This document shows, one piece after another, positions 9,974-19,488 of a stretch of 64,000 nucleotides of DNA. The stretch covers positions 434,001-498,000 of the forward strand of contig NZ_JAGHQX010000002.1 of assembly GCF_017744095.1 (NCBI RefSeq). Reading direction: 5' to 3'. The position numbers were made by a program, and so were the translations under genes. The notes below the pieces were generated by a model, which did no database searches, was not told the origin of the DNA, and saw only the letters and a list, made by a program, of their open reading frames with translations. Within the stretch, counting starts at the first letter, position 1. Every line of letters starts with the position of its first letter. The DNA is from Shimia sp. R10_1 (GTDB taxonomy: Bacteria; Pseudomonadota; Alphaproteobacteria; Rhodobacterales; Rhodobacteraceae).

Positions 9974-10099
9974 ATGCTGAAGACAATCACTGTGGGTAGT
10001 TGTGTTTCGATACAAGGCCCAGTTGTTAAGAAACTGCCGGACGGGCGCGTGTCCATTCGTGTAGGCGACAAAGTGTATTCAGGTAAGCCGATCTCCTGA
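9974..10099 (+). CDS. Small protein of 41 residues, unknown function
   Basis: An ATG at 9974 opens a 41-codon frame (MLKTITVGSCVSIQGPVVKK, then a PDGRVSIRVGDKVYSG segment). It ends 22 bp before a very strong terminator. The alternating beta-type composition and the terminator support a real transcript. I have an impression that similar short proteins occur in other roseobacters, but I cannot verify this. A purine-rich GTGGGGA lies about 8 bp upstream as a weak ribosome site. It could also be read as the 3' part of a small RNA. Confidence 0.5.
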   Translation: MLKTITVGSCVSIQGPVVKKLPDGRVSIRVGDKVYSGKPIS

Positions 10100-10121
10100 T
10101 CATCTTATCTGAAAGCGAAGA

Positions 10122-10154
10122 AAAAAGGCCGCTCCAAACTGGAGCGGCCTTTTT
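10122..10154. terminator. Strong bidirectional intrinsic terminator
   Basis: A perfect 15-bp stem (AAAAAGGCCGCTCCA against TGGAGCGGCCTTTTT) with a 3-base loop is followed by T residues on either strand. It separates the small plus-strand ORF from the 3' end of infB on the minus strand and can serve both. Confidence 0.9.
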
Positions 10155-10193
10155 CATTGTCCGATTGATCACCGCGTGGCGGCATACGCTGGA

Positions 10194-12695
10194 TTAATCC
10201 AGCGTACGCGTAACCTCTTCACGCTCAAAGATCTCGATCACGTCGCCTGCGCGGATATCATCGTAGTTCTCAAATGCCATACCGCATTCCTGACCAGACT
10301 GAACTTCCGCCACTTCGTCCTTGAAGCGCTTCAGGGTCTTCAGCGTGCCTTCGTGGATCACCACGTTGTCGCGCAGCAGACGCACGCCAGCGGAGCGACG
10401 CGCCACACCTTCGGTCACGATACAGCCAGCCACTTTGCCCACACCGGTCACTTTGAACACCTCTTTGATGTTCGCATAGCCGATGAAGTTTTCGCGGATC
10501 TCTGCAGACAGCAGACCGGAGGCCGCAGCTTTCACGTCGTCCACAAGGTCATAGATCACCGAGTAATAGCGGATCTCCACGCCTTTCTGGTTGGCGGTGT
10601 TGCGGGCAGAGGCATTGGCACGAACGTTAAAGCCCATAACCGGTGCTCCGGACGCTTCTGCAAGACCAACGTCGGTCTCGGTGATCGCGCCCACACCGGA
10701 GTGCAGCACACGCACGCGCACCTCGTTGTTGCCGATCTTTTCCATCGCTTGAACGATGGCTTCGGCAGAGCCCTGCACGTCAGCTTTAACGAGGATTGGC
10801 AGCTCGGCCATATTCTCGTCGTCCTTGGCCTTCTGCATCAGCTGTTCAAGCGTGGTCGCCGCACCTGCCGCCGCACGTTTGTCTTTGGCAACTTGAGCAC
10901 GGTATTCCGCAATCTCACGCGCCTGCGCTTCGGTTTCGGTGACGTTCAGAACGTCGCCCGCTTCCGGTGTGCCATTCAGGCCCAGGACCTCAACTGGCAC
11001 AGATGGGCCAGCTTCTTTGACGCGCTCACCCTTGTCGTTGATCAGCGCACGAACCTTACCGTACTGCTCACCCACAACGAAGATATCACCTTGGCGCAGT
11101 GTGCCTTTCTGAACCAGTACGGTCGCCACTGGGCCACGGCCCACATCCAGCTGCGCTTCGATCACAGCACCCTGTGCCGCGCGGTCTGGGTTGGCTTTCA
11201 GCTCAAGGATCTCTGCCTGCAGCGCAATGGCTTCCAGCAACGCATCCAGACCTTGGCCGGTGTGCGCAGAAACTTCTACGTCCTGCACTTCACCAGACAT
11301 CGCTTCCACGATCACTTCGTGCTGCAGAAGCTCTGCGCGCACTTTGTTTGGATCTGCAGCCGGTTTGTCGATCTTGTTGATCGCCACGATCATCGGCACT
11401 TCGGCCGCCTTCGCGTGGTTGATCGCCTCGATCGTCTGCGGCATCACAGAGTCATCAGCGGCCACAACCAGAACTACAATATCGGTCACCTGTGCACCAC
11501 GGGAGCGCATGGAGGTAAACGCCGCGTGGCCCGGAGTATCGAGGAACGACAGCGTCACGCCATCATCGGTTTTCACCTGATAGGCGCCGATGTGCTGCGT
11601 GATGCCGCCAGCCTCACCAGACACAACTTTCGCATCGCGAATCGCATCCAGAAGCGAGGTCTTACCGTGGTCCACGTGGCCCATGATGGTGATCACCGGC
11701 GGACGGGACTGCAGATCGCCTTCATCGTCCTCAACATCAGAAATCACATCTTCCACGTCGGCGTCAGACACGCGCACAACTTTGTGGCCGAACTCTTCGA
11801 TAATCAGCTCTGCTGTGTCCGCGTCGATGGTCTGGTTCTGTGTCACCATCATGCCCATTTTCATGAGCTCTTTCACAACATCAGCCACACGCTCGGCCAT
11901 ACGGTTGGCCAGCTCAGACACCATGATGGCTTCTGGCAGCTGCACGTCACGTACAACCTTTTCGCGCTCAACCGCACCCCCCATAGCCTTCTGACGCGCA
12001 CGCTCTTGCTTACGCTTCATGGACGCCATGGACCGATGACGGCTGTTTTCGCCACCTGTTGCCTGACCCAGTGTCAGCTTGCCGGAACGACGGCCATCAT
12101 CACGGCCTTTGCCGCGACCACCGCGCTGCTCACGCTCACGGTCTGCTTTGCGCTGGGTTGGCTGCGCCGCAGGCTTGTTGGCTGGTGCACCGCGCCCTTG
12201 TGGCGAAGATGTCGTAGAAGGTGCAGGCGCAGCTGCAGCACGCTTGGCGGCTTCTGCGGCTTCGGCCGCTTCTTTTTTCTTGCGCTCTTCTTCTTCGGCC
12301 TTTTTGCGTGCACGCTCTTCAGCTTCACGCTGCTCACGCTCTTTGGCTTCCGCTTCTTGGCGACGACGCTCACGCTCTTCGGCGCGGGCCTTTTCTTCGG
12401 CTTCGCGCTTTGCGGCGTCTTCAGCTTCGCGGGCTTTCGCAGCCTGAAGTGCCTTCAGGCGGCGTTCCATTTCCGCATCAGAAATGCCAGCGGGGCGGCG
12501 ATTGGGATCGCCACCAGATTTGGAGCCACCACCGCCACCGGTTTTGGTTGCACCAGGCTTGGGCACCACAACGCGTTTGCGCTTCGTTTCCACCACGACA
12601 TTTTTCTTGCGTCCGTGGCTAAAGCTTTGCGTCACATTGCCAGGGCGGTTCCCACCGCGCAGACCCAAGGTTTTTTTACCGTCGTTATCGCTCAT
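10194..12695 (-). CDS. infB: Translation initiation factor IF-2
   Basis: The 833-residue protein has the long, charged alphaproteobacterial N-terminus (about residues 50-250, lysine/arginine/glutamate/alanine-rich and probably coiled-coil). The GTPase domain follows, with GHVDHGKTS at about 339-347, DTPGHAAF and NKIDKP, then the C-terminal domains II-IV. It places initiator tRNA on the 30S subunit. It is the last gene of the rimP-nusA-ylxR-infB operon: its ATG overlaps the ylxR stop, and the terminator at 10122-10154 ends the unit. Confidence 0.98.
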   Translation of the reverse strand: MSDNDGKKTLGLRGGNRPGNVTQSFSHGRKKNVVVETKRKRVVVPKPGATKTGGGGGSKSGGDPNRRPAGISDAEMERRLKALQAAKAREAEDAAKREAEEKARAEERERRRQEAEAKEREQREAEERARKKAEEEERKKKEAAEAAEAAKRAAAAPAPSTTSSPQGRGAPANKPAAQPTQRKADREREQRGGRGKGRDDGRRSGKLTLGQATGGENSRHRSMASMKRKQERARQKAMGGAVEREKVVRDVQLPEAIMVSELANRMAERVADVVKELMKMGMMVTQNQTIDADTAELIIEEFGHKVVRVSDADVEDVISDVEDDEGDLQSRPPVITIMGHVDHGKTSLLDAIRDAKVVSGEAGGITQHIGAYQVKTDDGVTLSFLDTPGHAAFTSMRSRGAQVTDIVVLVVAADDSVMPQTIEAINHAKAAEVPMIVAINKIDKPAADPNKVRAELLQHEVIVEAMSGEVQDVEVSAHTGQGLDALLEAIALQAEILELKANPDRAAQGAVIEAQLDVGRGPVATVLVQKGTLRQGDIFVVGEQYGKVRALINDKGERVKEAGPSVPVEVLGLNGTPEAGDVLNVTETEAQAREIAEYRAQVAKDKRAAAGAATTLEQLMQKAKDDENMAELPILVKADVQGSAEAIVQAMEKIGNNEVRVRVLHSGVGAITETDVGLAEASGAPVMGFNVRANASARNTANQKGVEIRYYSVIYDLVDDVKAAASGLLSAEIRENFIGYANIKEVFKVTGVGKVAGCIVTEGVARRSAGVRLLRDNVVIHEGTLKTLKRFKDEVAEVQSGQECGMAFENYDDIRAGDVIEIFEREEVTRTLD

Positions 12696-13324
12696 CTGGC
12701 TGTCTTGTCCTTCCCGGAGGCCGCTGCCGCCGTTTCTTCGCGTACGCCTTTTAATCTTAGGGCTTCCTCTACAACACGATTTGTGAGTCCGCCAGACGCA
12801 AGCGCTCCATGTATCACAGTTTGTCGCCCAAAAGCCAAACCCAATTCGTTAGCTGTGAGCCAGTCTATGTGGTGACCACCATATGGCGGCCTCAGTTTCG
12901 TTTTCCCGCGCTCCGATCCGTCGCTGGCCTGAAGCAGCACTTCTGCCTCATCTTTGACCAGCCAGTCCTTGACCTTCTCAAAGCCTGTCACCGCAGATCC
13001 GGAGCGACGCGCCAGACTGATCAACTCAATCACGCGCTGCCCCAATTGGCGGGACACCTCTTCAACCAGATCCTCAGGCACTTTGACCTGCTGTTTGGCG
13101 GCACGGGCAAAGACACCCTTCTTTACCGCCTTATGCAGCGCCGAGGCCGTTGCAGTTACCCACATGCCGCGACCTGGCAATTTGCCCCTGACGTCGGGCA
13201 CAACCTGCTGGTCAGGCCCGACAACAAATCGGATCAACCCCTCCTTAGGAGTGGTCGCGCCCGTGGCAATGCACTTGCGCTCTGGTTCCTCAGCCCGTTT
13301 GCCCGGACGGCCACCGCGGCTCAT
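12692..13324 (-). CDS. ylxR: YlxR-like RNA-binding protein with a C-terminal L7Ae-type region
   Basis: The 210-residue protein has an N-terminal YlxR (DUF448) domain, about residues 10-95, with [20 protein letters not shown] and [11 protein letters not shown]-terminal region (about 100-190) resembles L7Ae/ribosomal L30e-like RNA-binding folds ([22 protein letters not shown]). This fusion is usual for alphaproteobacteria, where YlxR and the neighbouring L7Ae-like protein of Firmicutes are joined. Its place between nusA and infB agrees. The precise RNA partner is unknown. Its stop overlaps infB by 4 bp. Confidence 0.88.
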   Translation of the reverse strand: MSRGGRPGKRAEEPERKCIATGATTPKEGLIRFVVGPDQQVVPDVRGKLPGRGMWVTATASALHKAVKKGVFARAAKQQVKVPEDLVEEVSRQLGQRVIELISLARRSGSAVTGFEKVKDWLVKDEAEVLLQASDGSERGKTKLRPPYGGHHIDWLTANELGLAFGRQTVIHGALASGGLTNRVVEEALRLKGVREETAAAASGKDKTAR

Positions 13325-13347
13325 CTATCGCCCTCTGAGGCCTGCAA

Positions 13348-14964
13348 TCAGGCCTCAGCCTCCTCAGATGTGTCTTCTTCGCCCTCTTCGGCGTCTGCTT
13401 CAAGCTCCGCAGGGTCTACCCAACCCAGCACAACGCGCGCGGTCATCACCATGTCTTGCGCTTCTTCAAGGGACACGTCGAATGGCTCAAGGATGCCATC
13501 GTCTTTGACGCGCTCGCCATTCACAGAGGTCCAGCCACCGGCCAGTTCCCAATCTGCACAGGTTGCGAAATCTTCGAGGTTCAGCACGCCATCTTTGGCC
13601 AGTGCTTCGATCATTTGGGGTGTCAGACCCTCAAATGCAACCAGGCTGTCCTGAACGCCCAGTTCACGGGCATTGTCGAGCGCGGCTTTGTTCTGTGCGT
13701 CGATGTAATCACGCGCACGGGCCTGAAGCTCGTTTGCCGTGCCATCATCTACGCCATCAATGACCAGCAGCTCATCAACTTCAACGTAAGCAACCTCTTC
13801 CAGGTTGGTGAAGCCTTCAGACACCAGCAACTGCGCGAAGAATTCATCCAGATCCAGCGTGTCCATGAACAGCTTGGTGCGCTCTTCGAACTCTTTCTGG
13901 CGACGCTCGGATTCTTCTGCTTCGGTCATGATGTCGATATCAAGTGCGGTCAGCTGGGACGCCAGACGCACGTTCTGACCACGACGGCCAATTGCCAGAG
14001 ACAGTTGCTCGTCAGGCACGACCACTTCGATCTTGCCTGCCTCGTCATCCAGAACCACTTTAGACACTTCTGCAGGTTGCAGCGCGTTCACAAGGAAGGT
14101 TGGCTGATCTTCGTTCCAAGGGATGATGTCGATTTTCTCGCCCTGCAGCTCATTCACAACTGCCTGCACACGAGAGCCCCGCATACCGACACAGGCACCG
14201 ACTGGATCAATGGAGCCATCGTGAGAGATCACAGCGATCTTCGCACGGGAGCCCGGATCACGGGCCACGGCTTTGATGTCAATGATGCCATCATAGATTT
14301 CGGGGACTTCCATTTTGAACAGCTCAGCCATGAATTCTGGCGCGGTGCGGCTCAAGAAAATCTGGTGGCCACGTGGCTCACGACGCACTTCTTTGATGTA
14401 AGCGCGCAGACGGTCACCGGAGCGATAGCTTTCGCGGCCAATCTTGTCGTTGCGACGCAGCACGGCTTCAGCACCGCCGAGGTCCACGATCACGTTGCCA
14501 AATTCTTCGCGCTTTACAGCACCGTTGATGATGGTGCCCGCACGATCTTTGAATTCTTCGTACTGACGGTCGCGCTCTGCTTCACGCACTTTTTGCAGAA
14601 TCACCTGCTTGGCAGATTGGGCCGCGATTCGGCCCATTTCTACCGGGGGCACTTCCTCTACAAACACGTCGCCCACTTCTGGGTTCGCCATGTATTGTTT
14701 GGCCTGCTCGACAGTGAACTCTGCCTGATAGTTTTCCAGCAGGTCATCTTCGACAACGGTGCGTACCCGGGTGAAGGTGGCCTTACCCGTCTTGCGGTCG
14801 ATGGACACGCGGATGTCCATTTCTGCGCCATAGCGGCTCTTGGCGGCACGAGCGAGGGATTCTTCCATCGCTTCAACCACCAGACCGGGGTCGATCATCT
14901 TTTCGCGCGCAACGGCTTCGGCAGTCTGAAGCAGCTCAAGTTGGTTTGCAGAAGTGATAGCCAT
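13348..14964 (-). CDS. nusA: Transcription termination/antitermination factor NusA
   Basis: The start at 14964 (538 residues) is set by GAGGAG about 8 bp upstream; the frame could extend to 15003, but that would overlap rimP. The N-terminal RNA polymerase-binding domain is followed by the S1 domain (VKREEFGNVIVDLGGAEAVL) and two KH domains (CVGMRGSRVQAVVNEL and AIGRRGQNVRLASQL). C-terminal acidic repeats and a Glu/Asp-rich tail complete it. It modulates pausing, termination and rRNA antitermination. It starts 4 bp after rimP and ends 23 bp before ylxR. Confidence 0.97.
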   Translation of the reverse strand: MAITSANQLELLQTAEAVAREKMIDPGLVVEAMEESLARAAKSRYGAEMDIRVSIDRKTGKATFTRVRTVVEDDLLENYQAEFTVEQAKQYMANPEVGDVFVEEVPPVEMGRIAAQSAKQVILQKVREAERDRQYEEFKDRAGTIINGAVKREEFGNVIVDLGGAEAVLRRNDKIGRESYRSGDRLRAYIKEVRREPRGHQIFLSRTAPEFMAELFKMEVPEIYDGIIDIKAVARDPGSRAKIAVISHDGSIDPVGACVGMRGSRVQAVVNELQGEKIDIIPWNEDQPTFLVNALQPAEVSKVVLDDEAGKIEVVVPDEQLSLAIGRRGQNVRLASQLTALDIDIMTEAEESERRQKEFEERTKLFMDTLDLDEFFAQLLVSEGFTNLEEVAYVEVDELLVIDGVDDGTANELQARARDYIDAQNKAALDNARELGVQDSLVAFEGLTPQMIEALAKDGVLNLEDFATCADWELAGGWTSVNGERVKDDGILEPFDVSLEEAQDMVMTARVVLGWVDPAELEADAEEGEEDTSEEAEA

Positions 14965-14968
14965 TGTC

Positions 14969-15547
14969 TTACTCCTCGGACTCTTCGGTCTCGACGTCGT
15001 CAAAATCGTCTTCGTTCAAGATGCCCGCCTCTTTGCGGGCTTTCAGCATTTCTTTGATCAAATCATCGGTCAGCATCAGTTTTGCATCTGACAGCCAATC
15101 AAAGTTGAGACCAACAGTCACAGTCTCACCCTGATTCTCGATGTTGATGAGAACATCTTCGCCTTCGATGCCAGCCAGCGTGCCTCTGAAGCGCTTGCGC
15201 CCATCAATCAGCTCGCTGGTTTCGATCTTCGCTTCATAGCCTTCATAGGCTTCAAAATCTTTCAGGCGCGTCAGCGGACGGTCCACACCGGGGCTGCCCA
15301 CTTCCAGCGTGTAGGAGTCCGCCAGCGGGTCTTCCACGTCCAGCACCGCGCTGACCGCATTGGAAATCTGCGCGCATTCATCCACTTCGATGCCGCCACC
15401 CGGGCGTTCCGCCATAATCTGCAGGGTGTGGGTTTTCCCCCCCATCAGACGCAGGCGCACCAGCTCAAACCCCATGTCTTCAATCACAGGGCCAACAATT
15501 TCTGCCAGCTTGCGGTCAATCGCTGCTTTGGCAATCAGGTCACTCAT
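14969..15547 (-). CDS. rimP: Ribosome maturation factor RimP
   Basis: The 192-residue protein carries the RimP N-terminal domain ([20 protein letters not shown] and [21 protein letters not shown]) and the SH3-like C-terminal domain, with an acidic tail that makes it slightly longer than the E. coli protein. The block [14 protein letters not shown] is a family signature. It assists 30S maturation. It heads the nusA-infB operon. Just upstream is an unusual terminator-like hairpin, and a short frame overlaps its start codon (see those entries). Confidence 0.96.
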   Translation of the reverse strand: MSDLIAKAAIDRKLAEIVGPVIEDMGFELVRLRLMGGKTHTLQIMAERPGGGIEVDECAQISNAVSAVLDVEDPLADSYTLEVGSPGVDRPLTRLKDFEAYEGYEAKIETSELIDGRKRFRGTLAGIEGEDVLINIENQGETVTVGLNFDWLSDAKLMLTDDLIKEMLKARKEAGILNEDDFDDVETEESEE

Positions 15548-15645
15548 AGGCGAGCTCCAAACACAAAAAAACGGGCCCGCGGCCCGTCGATCTTTCTCGG
15601 TGGTGCTTTCGGTGTCAGCCGATCGCGCCGCTGTTGAAAAGCCAT
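15544..15645 (-). CDS. Possible 33-residue leader peptide overlapping the rimP start
   Basis: A frame beginning at ATG 15645 ([18 protein letters not shown]...) runs through the hairpin at 15571-15587. It stops with TGA at 15544-15546, so its stop overlaps the rimP ATG in a 4-bp ATGA arrangement. It has no convincing ribosome-binding site and is very basic. It could be a translated leader controlling read-through into rimP, or chance. Confidence is low. Confidence 0.25.
   Translation of the reverse strand: MAFQQRRDRLTPKAPPRKIDGPRARFFVFGARL
15565..15587 (-). terminator. Terminator-like hairpin immediately upstream of rimP (attenuator candidate)
   Basis: On the minus strand a perfect 7-bp G+C-rich stem (ACGGGCC and GGCCCGT, loop GCG) is followed by seven T residues and then, 17 bp later, the rimP ATG. 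There is too little space between the T run and the start codon for a normal promoter. Either it ends the upstream binding-protein transcript while a rimP promoter overlaps it, or it works as an attenuator in the rimP operon leader. Confidence 0.65.
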
Positions 15646-15683
15646 ATACGTGTCAGAACGTGAGTCTGCAAGGCTGAATGTGA

Positions 15684-15704
15684 AAGCGCGCGCAGCGCGC
15701 GCTT
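15684..15704. repeat. GC-rich hairpin at the stop codon of the peptide-binding protein gene
   Basis: AAGCGCGCG and CGCGCGCTT form a perfect 9-bp stem around a CAG loop, overlapping the stop codon at 15703-15705. On the minus strand it ends in TTT. It may be a weak terminator or an RNA-stabilising hairpin. Confidence 0.45.
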
Positions 15705-17211
15705 ATGCCCGCCACCAGCGCTCAGCAAAACGCGCATTGTCCATCGCGTAGTGCGCGCCGGTGCTGGGCGGCGTGGCTATCGATTTGGAGGTGGCCTGAA
15801 GGTGATCGGCAAAGGCCGGAACAATCAGATTGCCCGAATGCGCAACAAGCTGCTGTAACTCACCATAAAGCGCCCGACGCTTGGTGCTGTCCATCTCAGA
15901 GCGGGCGGCACTCAGGAGACTGTCAAACAGAGGATTCTCCCAACCACCCCGGTTCCATGTCGCGCCCGGTGCAAGATAGGTGGCCATCGCCCAGTCCTCG
16001 GTGGCACGGCCCGCAGAAGTGGAAAGAGACAGCTGGCTGGAGTGCGCAGAGACGGTGATATCTACGCCAACTTGCTTAAGTTGCTTGCCAAAAACAGCGG
16101 CCGCAGCTTGGCCCTGCCCGCCCGACCCGCCGATGAGTCGCAACGACAGCTGATCAACACCTGCAGCGCGCAGAAGGTGCGTCGCCTGTTCTGGATCATG
16201 CGGCAGCGCCCCAAGGGTGCCCGCGTAGAATGGGTTTGAGGGGCCAACCGGGGTATCCCCACCCACAGCGCCATATCCGAGCAACAGATCATCGACAAAG
16301 GCCTGACGCTCTACCGCATGTTTGAGCGCCCGCTGCACCGCATCCGCTTCAGCCAGGTTGTAACGCCCATCCAGTGCAAAGCTATAATGCTGGTTGCCGC
16401 GCAACTGTTGCAGCGCAATGCCCTCAGCCTCTGCGATCTGGGCCGCATAAACTGGCGCGATTTGCGCTACCGCATCCGCCTGCCCTTCCAAGAGAAGGTT
16501 CAAACGTTCCGAAGGCGCATCGACGTTCACAAAATCTAGCTCTTCAAAGAAACCGGCGCGTCCATCCTTGTAGTGAGACGTCACGCGCGTCGCCTGCAGG
16601 CGCTGTCCCGGCTCAAAGGTTTGTACGCGATAAAGCCCCGTACCGATCCCGTTGAGCATTGCCAATTCGACATAGCCAGCTGGATAGATCACCAGATGGT
16701 AATCGGCGAGAAGATAGGGGAAATCCGCGTTGGACGCCGCCAAAGTGAACTGAACCTGATGATCGCCCAGCGCATGGATGCCGGTCACATCCCGCAACAA
16801 AGGCTGCGCAGGTGATGGGTGCGCAGGATCAAAATGCAGCGCAAAGCTTTCCAGCACATCCTCGGCCACAAAGGGTTTGCCATTGTGGAAGGTCACGTCC
16901 TTGCGCAGATCAAAAGTCCAGACACGTGCATCTGTGCTCGCGCTCCAGCTTTCGGCAAGTTCGCCCTTCAACGCGCCATCGGCACCGATTTCTGTGAGAC
17001 AATCAAACACCGCACCATGCGCGGCAGCCATCATAAACAGGCTATCATGATCCCTTGCGTCCCAAGTGTCTTGGGCTGTGCCACCGGTCAAAACACCACG
17101 CAGCGTGCCACCTGTTTTTGGCGTGCCCGCCATCAACGCAAGACCGGAAGCCGCCAGCGCACCGGCTGCGGCACCAGAGGTCAGAAGGCTGCGTCGACTG
17201 ATACGAGACAA
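15703..17211 (-). CDS. Tat-exported ABC transporter substrate-binding protein, oligopeptide/nickel type (family 5)
   Basis: The 502-residue protein begins with a twin-arginine signal (SRRSLLTSGAAAGALAASGLAL). The start is a TTG at 17211 with GGAG 7 bp upstream; no ATG lies in a better place. The mature protein matches family 5 binding proteins: SWSASTDARVWTFDLRKDVTFHNGKPF, ALHFDPAHPSP, and a second lobe with RALKHAVERQAF and NPFYAGTLGALPHDPEQA. These proteins bind peptides, opines, sugars or metal chelates. No permease or ATPase lies beside it, so it would depend on a transporter elsewhere. The ligand is unknown. Confidence 0.85.
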   Translation of the reverse strand: MSRISRRSLLTSGAAAGALAASGLALMAGTPKTGGTLRGVLTGGTAQDTWDARDHDSLFMMAAAHGAVFDCLTEIGADGALKGELAESWSASTDARVWTFDLRKDVTFHNGKPFVAEDVLESFALHFDPAHPSPAQPLLRDVTGIHALGDHQVQFTLAASNADFPYLLADYHLVIYPAGYVELAMLNGIGTGLYRVQTFEPGQRLQATRVTSHYKDGRAGFFEELDFVNVDAPSERLNLLLEGQADAVAQIAPVYAAQIAEAEGIALQQLRGNQHYSFALDGRYNLAEADAVQRALKHAVERQAFVDDLLLGYGAVGGDTPVGPSNPFYAGTLGALPHDPEQATHLLRAAGVDQLSLRLIGGSGGQGQAAAAVFGKQLKQVGVDITVSAHSSQLSLSTSAGRATEDWAMATYLAPGATWNRGGWENPLFDSLLSAARSEMDSTKRRALYGELQQLVAHSGNLIVPAFADHLQATSKSIATPPSTGAHYAMDNARFAERWWRA

Positions 17212-17275
17212 GAAAGATCTCCAATTTGCGGACTTTGATCAGACGCGCACGCCCGCACTTTGTCCAGCGGTTTTG

Positions 17276-18250
17276 TCAGATGCGCGCCAATTGATCCATA
17301 ATGCGCACCAATTCTGCGCTTATGCCCGGCTCTGACAAGGCATGCCCGGCATTCCTGATCATGCGCAGATCCACCATGCCGCCCCAAGCCTGCGCAAGTT
17401 CATATGCAGACTTCGGCGGACAAATCATATCATATCGTCCCTGCACGATGTAGCCGGGGATATCTTCGAGACGCGCCATATTTTTCAGAATATGTCCATC
17501 GCTTTCAAGAAACCCATGATTGCGGAAGTAGTGATTCTCCAGTCGCGAAAAAGCCCGCGCATATTCCGCAGGCGCATCGCCTCCAGAGCCGTTTGAGTAC
17601 ACCGACGCCAATGCGTTTTCCCAGCTTGCCCAAGCGCGCGCATATTTGATCTCCGTCGCGCGATCTCCGCAGAAGAGCCTGCGATGGTAAGCCTCGATGA
17701 AATCGGCTTGTTCGTCCTCAGGCACCAGTGATGTAAACCGTGCCCATGGCTCCGGCCAAAAATTCCCAGCACCGCCACCGTAGAACCAGTCGAGCTCCGC
17801 TTGTGTCATTAGGAACACGCCCCGCAGCACAAGACACACCGTGGTTTCAGGATGAGATTGCGCATAAAGCAGGGACAGCGTTGCGCCCCAGCTTCCTCCA
17901 AAAACAATCCACTCCGCGATGCCAAGCGTAGTGCGGATATGTTCCATATCTGCAATCAAATGCCAGGTCGTGTTGTGCGCCACTTCTGCGTGAGGGCGCG
18001 AATGGCCGCAGCCGCGCTGATCAAACAGAATGATACGGTAGACCTTGGGGTCGAAGTAGCGCCGCATCGCAGGGCTGCTGCCGCCACCGGGGCCGCCATG
18101 CACAACGATCACCGGCAGCCCTTGCGGATTGCCGGATTGTTCCACATAGATCGTGTGACCATCGCCCACGTCCAGCATCCTCTGGTCGAAGGGTTCGACC
18201 GGAGGGTAGAGGTAGTGCACTGCGCCCTTTTGGCCCGAGTTTTTGTCCAT
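17276..18250 (-). CDS. pip: Proline iminopeptidase
   Basis: The 324-residue alpha/beta hydrolase fits the S33 proline iminopeptidase family in length and motifs. It has [17 protein letters not shown] (oxyanion HGGPG block), [13 protein letters not shown], the nucleophile elbow [12 protein letters not shown] (serine near residue 118), the acid GRYDMICPP and the histidine block [10 protein letters not shown]. It removes N-terminal proline from peptides, probably in the cytoplasm, since no signal peptide is seen. It is divergent from ubiG. Confidence 0.93.
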   Translation of the reverse strand: MDKNSGQKGAVHYLYPPVEPFDQRMLDVGDGHTIYVEQSGNPQGLPVIVVHGGPGGGSSPAMRRYFDPKVYRIILFDQRGCGHSRPHAEVAHNTTWHLIADMEHIRTTLGIAEWIVFGGSWGATLSLLYAQSHPETTVCLVLRGVFLMTQAELDWFYGGGAGNFWPEPWARFTSLVPEDEQADFIEAYHRRLFCGDRATEIKYARAWASWENALASVYSNGSGGDAPAEYARAFSRLENHYFRNHGFLESDGHILKNMARLEDIPGYIVQGRYDMICPPKSAYELAQAWGGMVDLRMIRNAGHALSEPGISAELVRIMDQLARI

Positions 18251-18299
18251 GTCCTACCTATATCGGTTGCGACGCCCAAATGAGCACGGAGAGAATAAA

Positions 18300-19043
18300 A
18301 TGCAAGCCACGAATACCACGGTAGATCCAGCCGAAGTGGCCAAATTCGAAGCGATGGCGGCAGAGTGGTGGGATCCGAACGGTAAGTTCAAACCGTTGCA
18401 TATGCTCAACCCCTGCCGACTTGACTATATTACGTCTCAGATCGCCGCAGAGTTCAATCGCGACTTATCCGATACATTGCCTTTTGCAGGACTTCGTATC
18501 CTGGACATTGGCTGTGGCGGCGGATTGTTGTCAGAGCCTATGGCCCGTTTGGGCGCAGAAGTGGTGGGGGCGGATGCAGCGGAAGGCAACCTGCCAGTTG
18601 CGCGCGTCCACGCCGAGCAATCAGGGCTGACCATAGACTATCGCCACACCACAGCTGAGACGCTTGCAGAAGCTGGCGAACAGTTTGACGTGGTTCTGAA
18701 CATGGAAGTGGTCGAGCACGTCGCCGACCCGCTCAGCTATTTGACAGCCTGCCAGCAGCTTCTGAAATCGGGTGGTTTGCATATCTGCTCGACCATCAAC
18801 CGCAATCCGAAGAGCTTCGCCATGGCGATTATAGGCGCCGAGTATGTCATGCGCTGGCTGCCAAAGGGCACCCATGAGTGGAACAAATTCATCACCCCGG
18901 ACGAGTTGTTTGCATTGATTGAACAGGCTGGGCTAGCCCCAGTGGATCGGAAAGGATTCGTGTTCAACCCGATCAGCTGGCAGTGGTCGCTCTCGGACCG
19001 AGACTTGAGTGTGAACTACGTCACCGCAAGCACAAAAGGGTGA
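18300..19043 (+). CDS. ubiG: Bifunctional ubiquinone biosynthesis O-methyltransferase UbiG
   Basis: The ATG at 18300 with a GGAGAG box gives 247 residues, the normal UbiG length; an upstream ATG at 18243 would overlap pip and is less likely. The SAM-binding motif [19 protein letters not shown] and the UbiG blocks [20 protein letters not shown] and [14 protein letters not shown] are all present. It performs both O-methylation steps of ubiquinone synthesis. It is convergent with the marR-type gene 4 bp downstream. Confidence 0.97.
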   Translation: MQATNTTVDPAEVAKFEAMAAEWWDPNGKFKPLHMLNPCRLDYITSQIAAEFNRDLSDTLPFAGLRILDIGCGGGLLSEPMARLGAEVVGADAAEGNLPVARVHAEQSGLTIDYRHTTAETLAEAGEQFDVVLNMEVVEHVADPLSYLTACQQLLKSGGLHICSTINRNPKSFAMAIIGAEYVMRWLPKGTHEWNKFITPDELFALIEQAGLAPVDRKGFVFNPISWQWSLSDRDLSVNYVTASTKG

Positions 19044-19047
19044 CCCC

Positions 19048-19488
19048 TTAGCTGCTGTCTTCGAGCTTGAGACGCAACTCACGCAAGATCGGGAGCGCGG
19101 CGCGCACCCGGTCATCGCCCAGCTTGCTCACCATTTCATTGATAATCGGCGCCATACTGGCAAGCGCGGCATCTCGCGCTTGTCGCCCCGCGGGGCTGAT
19201 TGCCACAAACTTGCGGCGCGCATCGTCCCAATCTGGACGGATATGCACGTAGCCTGCCACCTCAAGTTTGTGGAGCGTATTTGTCATCGCGCCGCGGGTC
19301 AGGTGAAAGGTTTTGGCCAACTGTGCCGGGCTGCGCTCCGCATTGGAGCGATCAAGATGATTCAACACGGAAAAATGCGACAACTCCATGCCTTTCGGCA
19401 GGACCTTAGACAAACGCGAGCGGGCCAGCTGGTCCACCATTAGAATTTCACCAAACAAGGTGATCGCCAATCCGCTTTTGTCGTTCAT
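19048..19488 (-). CDS. MarR family transcriptional regulator
   Basis: The 146-residue protein has the winged-helix core of MarR proteins: LSKVLPKGMELSHFSVLNHL, then RSPAQLAKTFHLTRGAMTNTLHKLEVAGYV (helix-turn-helix) and the wing HIRPDWDDARRKFVAISPAG. It starts directly after the stop of the amidohydrolase gene with no gap, so they share a transcript and it may control the group. The effector is unknown. Confidence 0.9.
   Translation of the reverse strand: MNDKSGLAITLFGEILMVDQLARSRLSKVLPKGMELSHFSVLNHLDRSNAERSPAQLAKTFHLTRGAMTNTLHKLEVAGYVHIRPDWDDARRKFVAISPAGRQARDAALASMAPIINEMVSKLGDDRVRAALPILRELRLKLEDSS

Noticed and set aside
10176-12875. An 899-codon open frame on the plus strand opposite infB
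   Set aside because: It is the antisense of a highly conserved gene, rich in His, Phe, Arg and Leu with no family motif; GC-biased codons of infB keep the opposite frame open.
13456-15057. A 533-codon plus-strand frame opposite nusA
   Set aside because: Same antisense effect; nusA has complete domains, operon context and a ribosome site.
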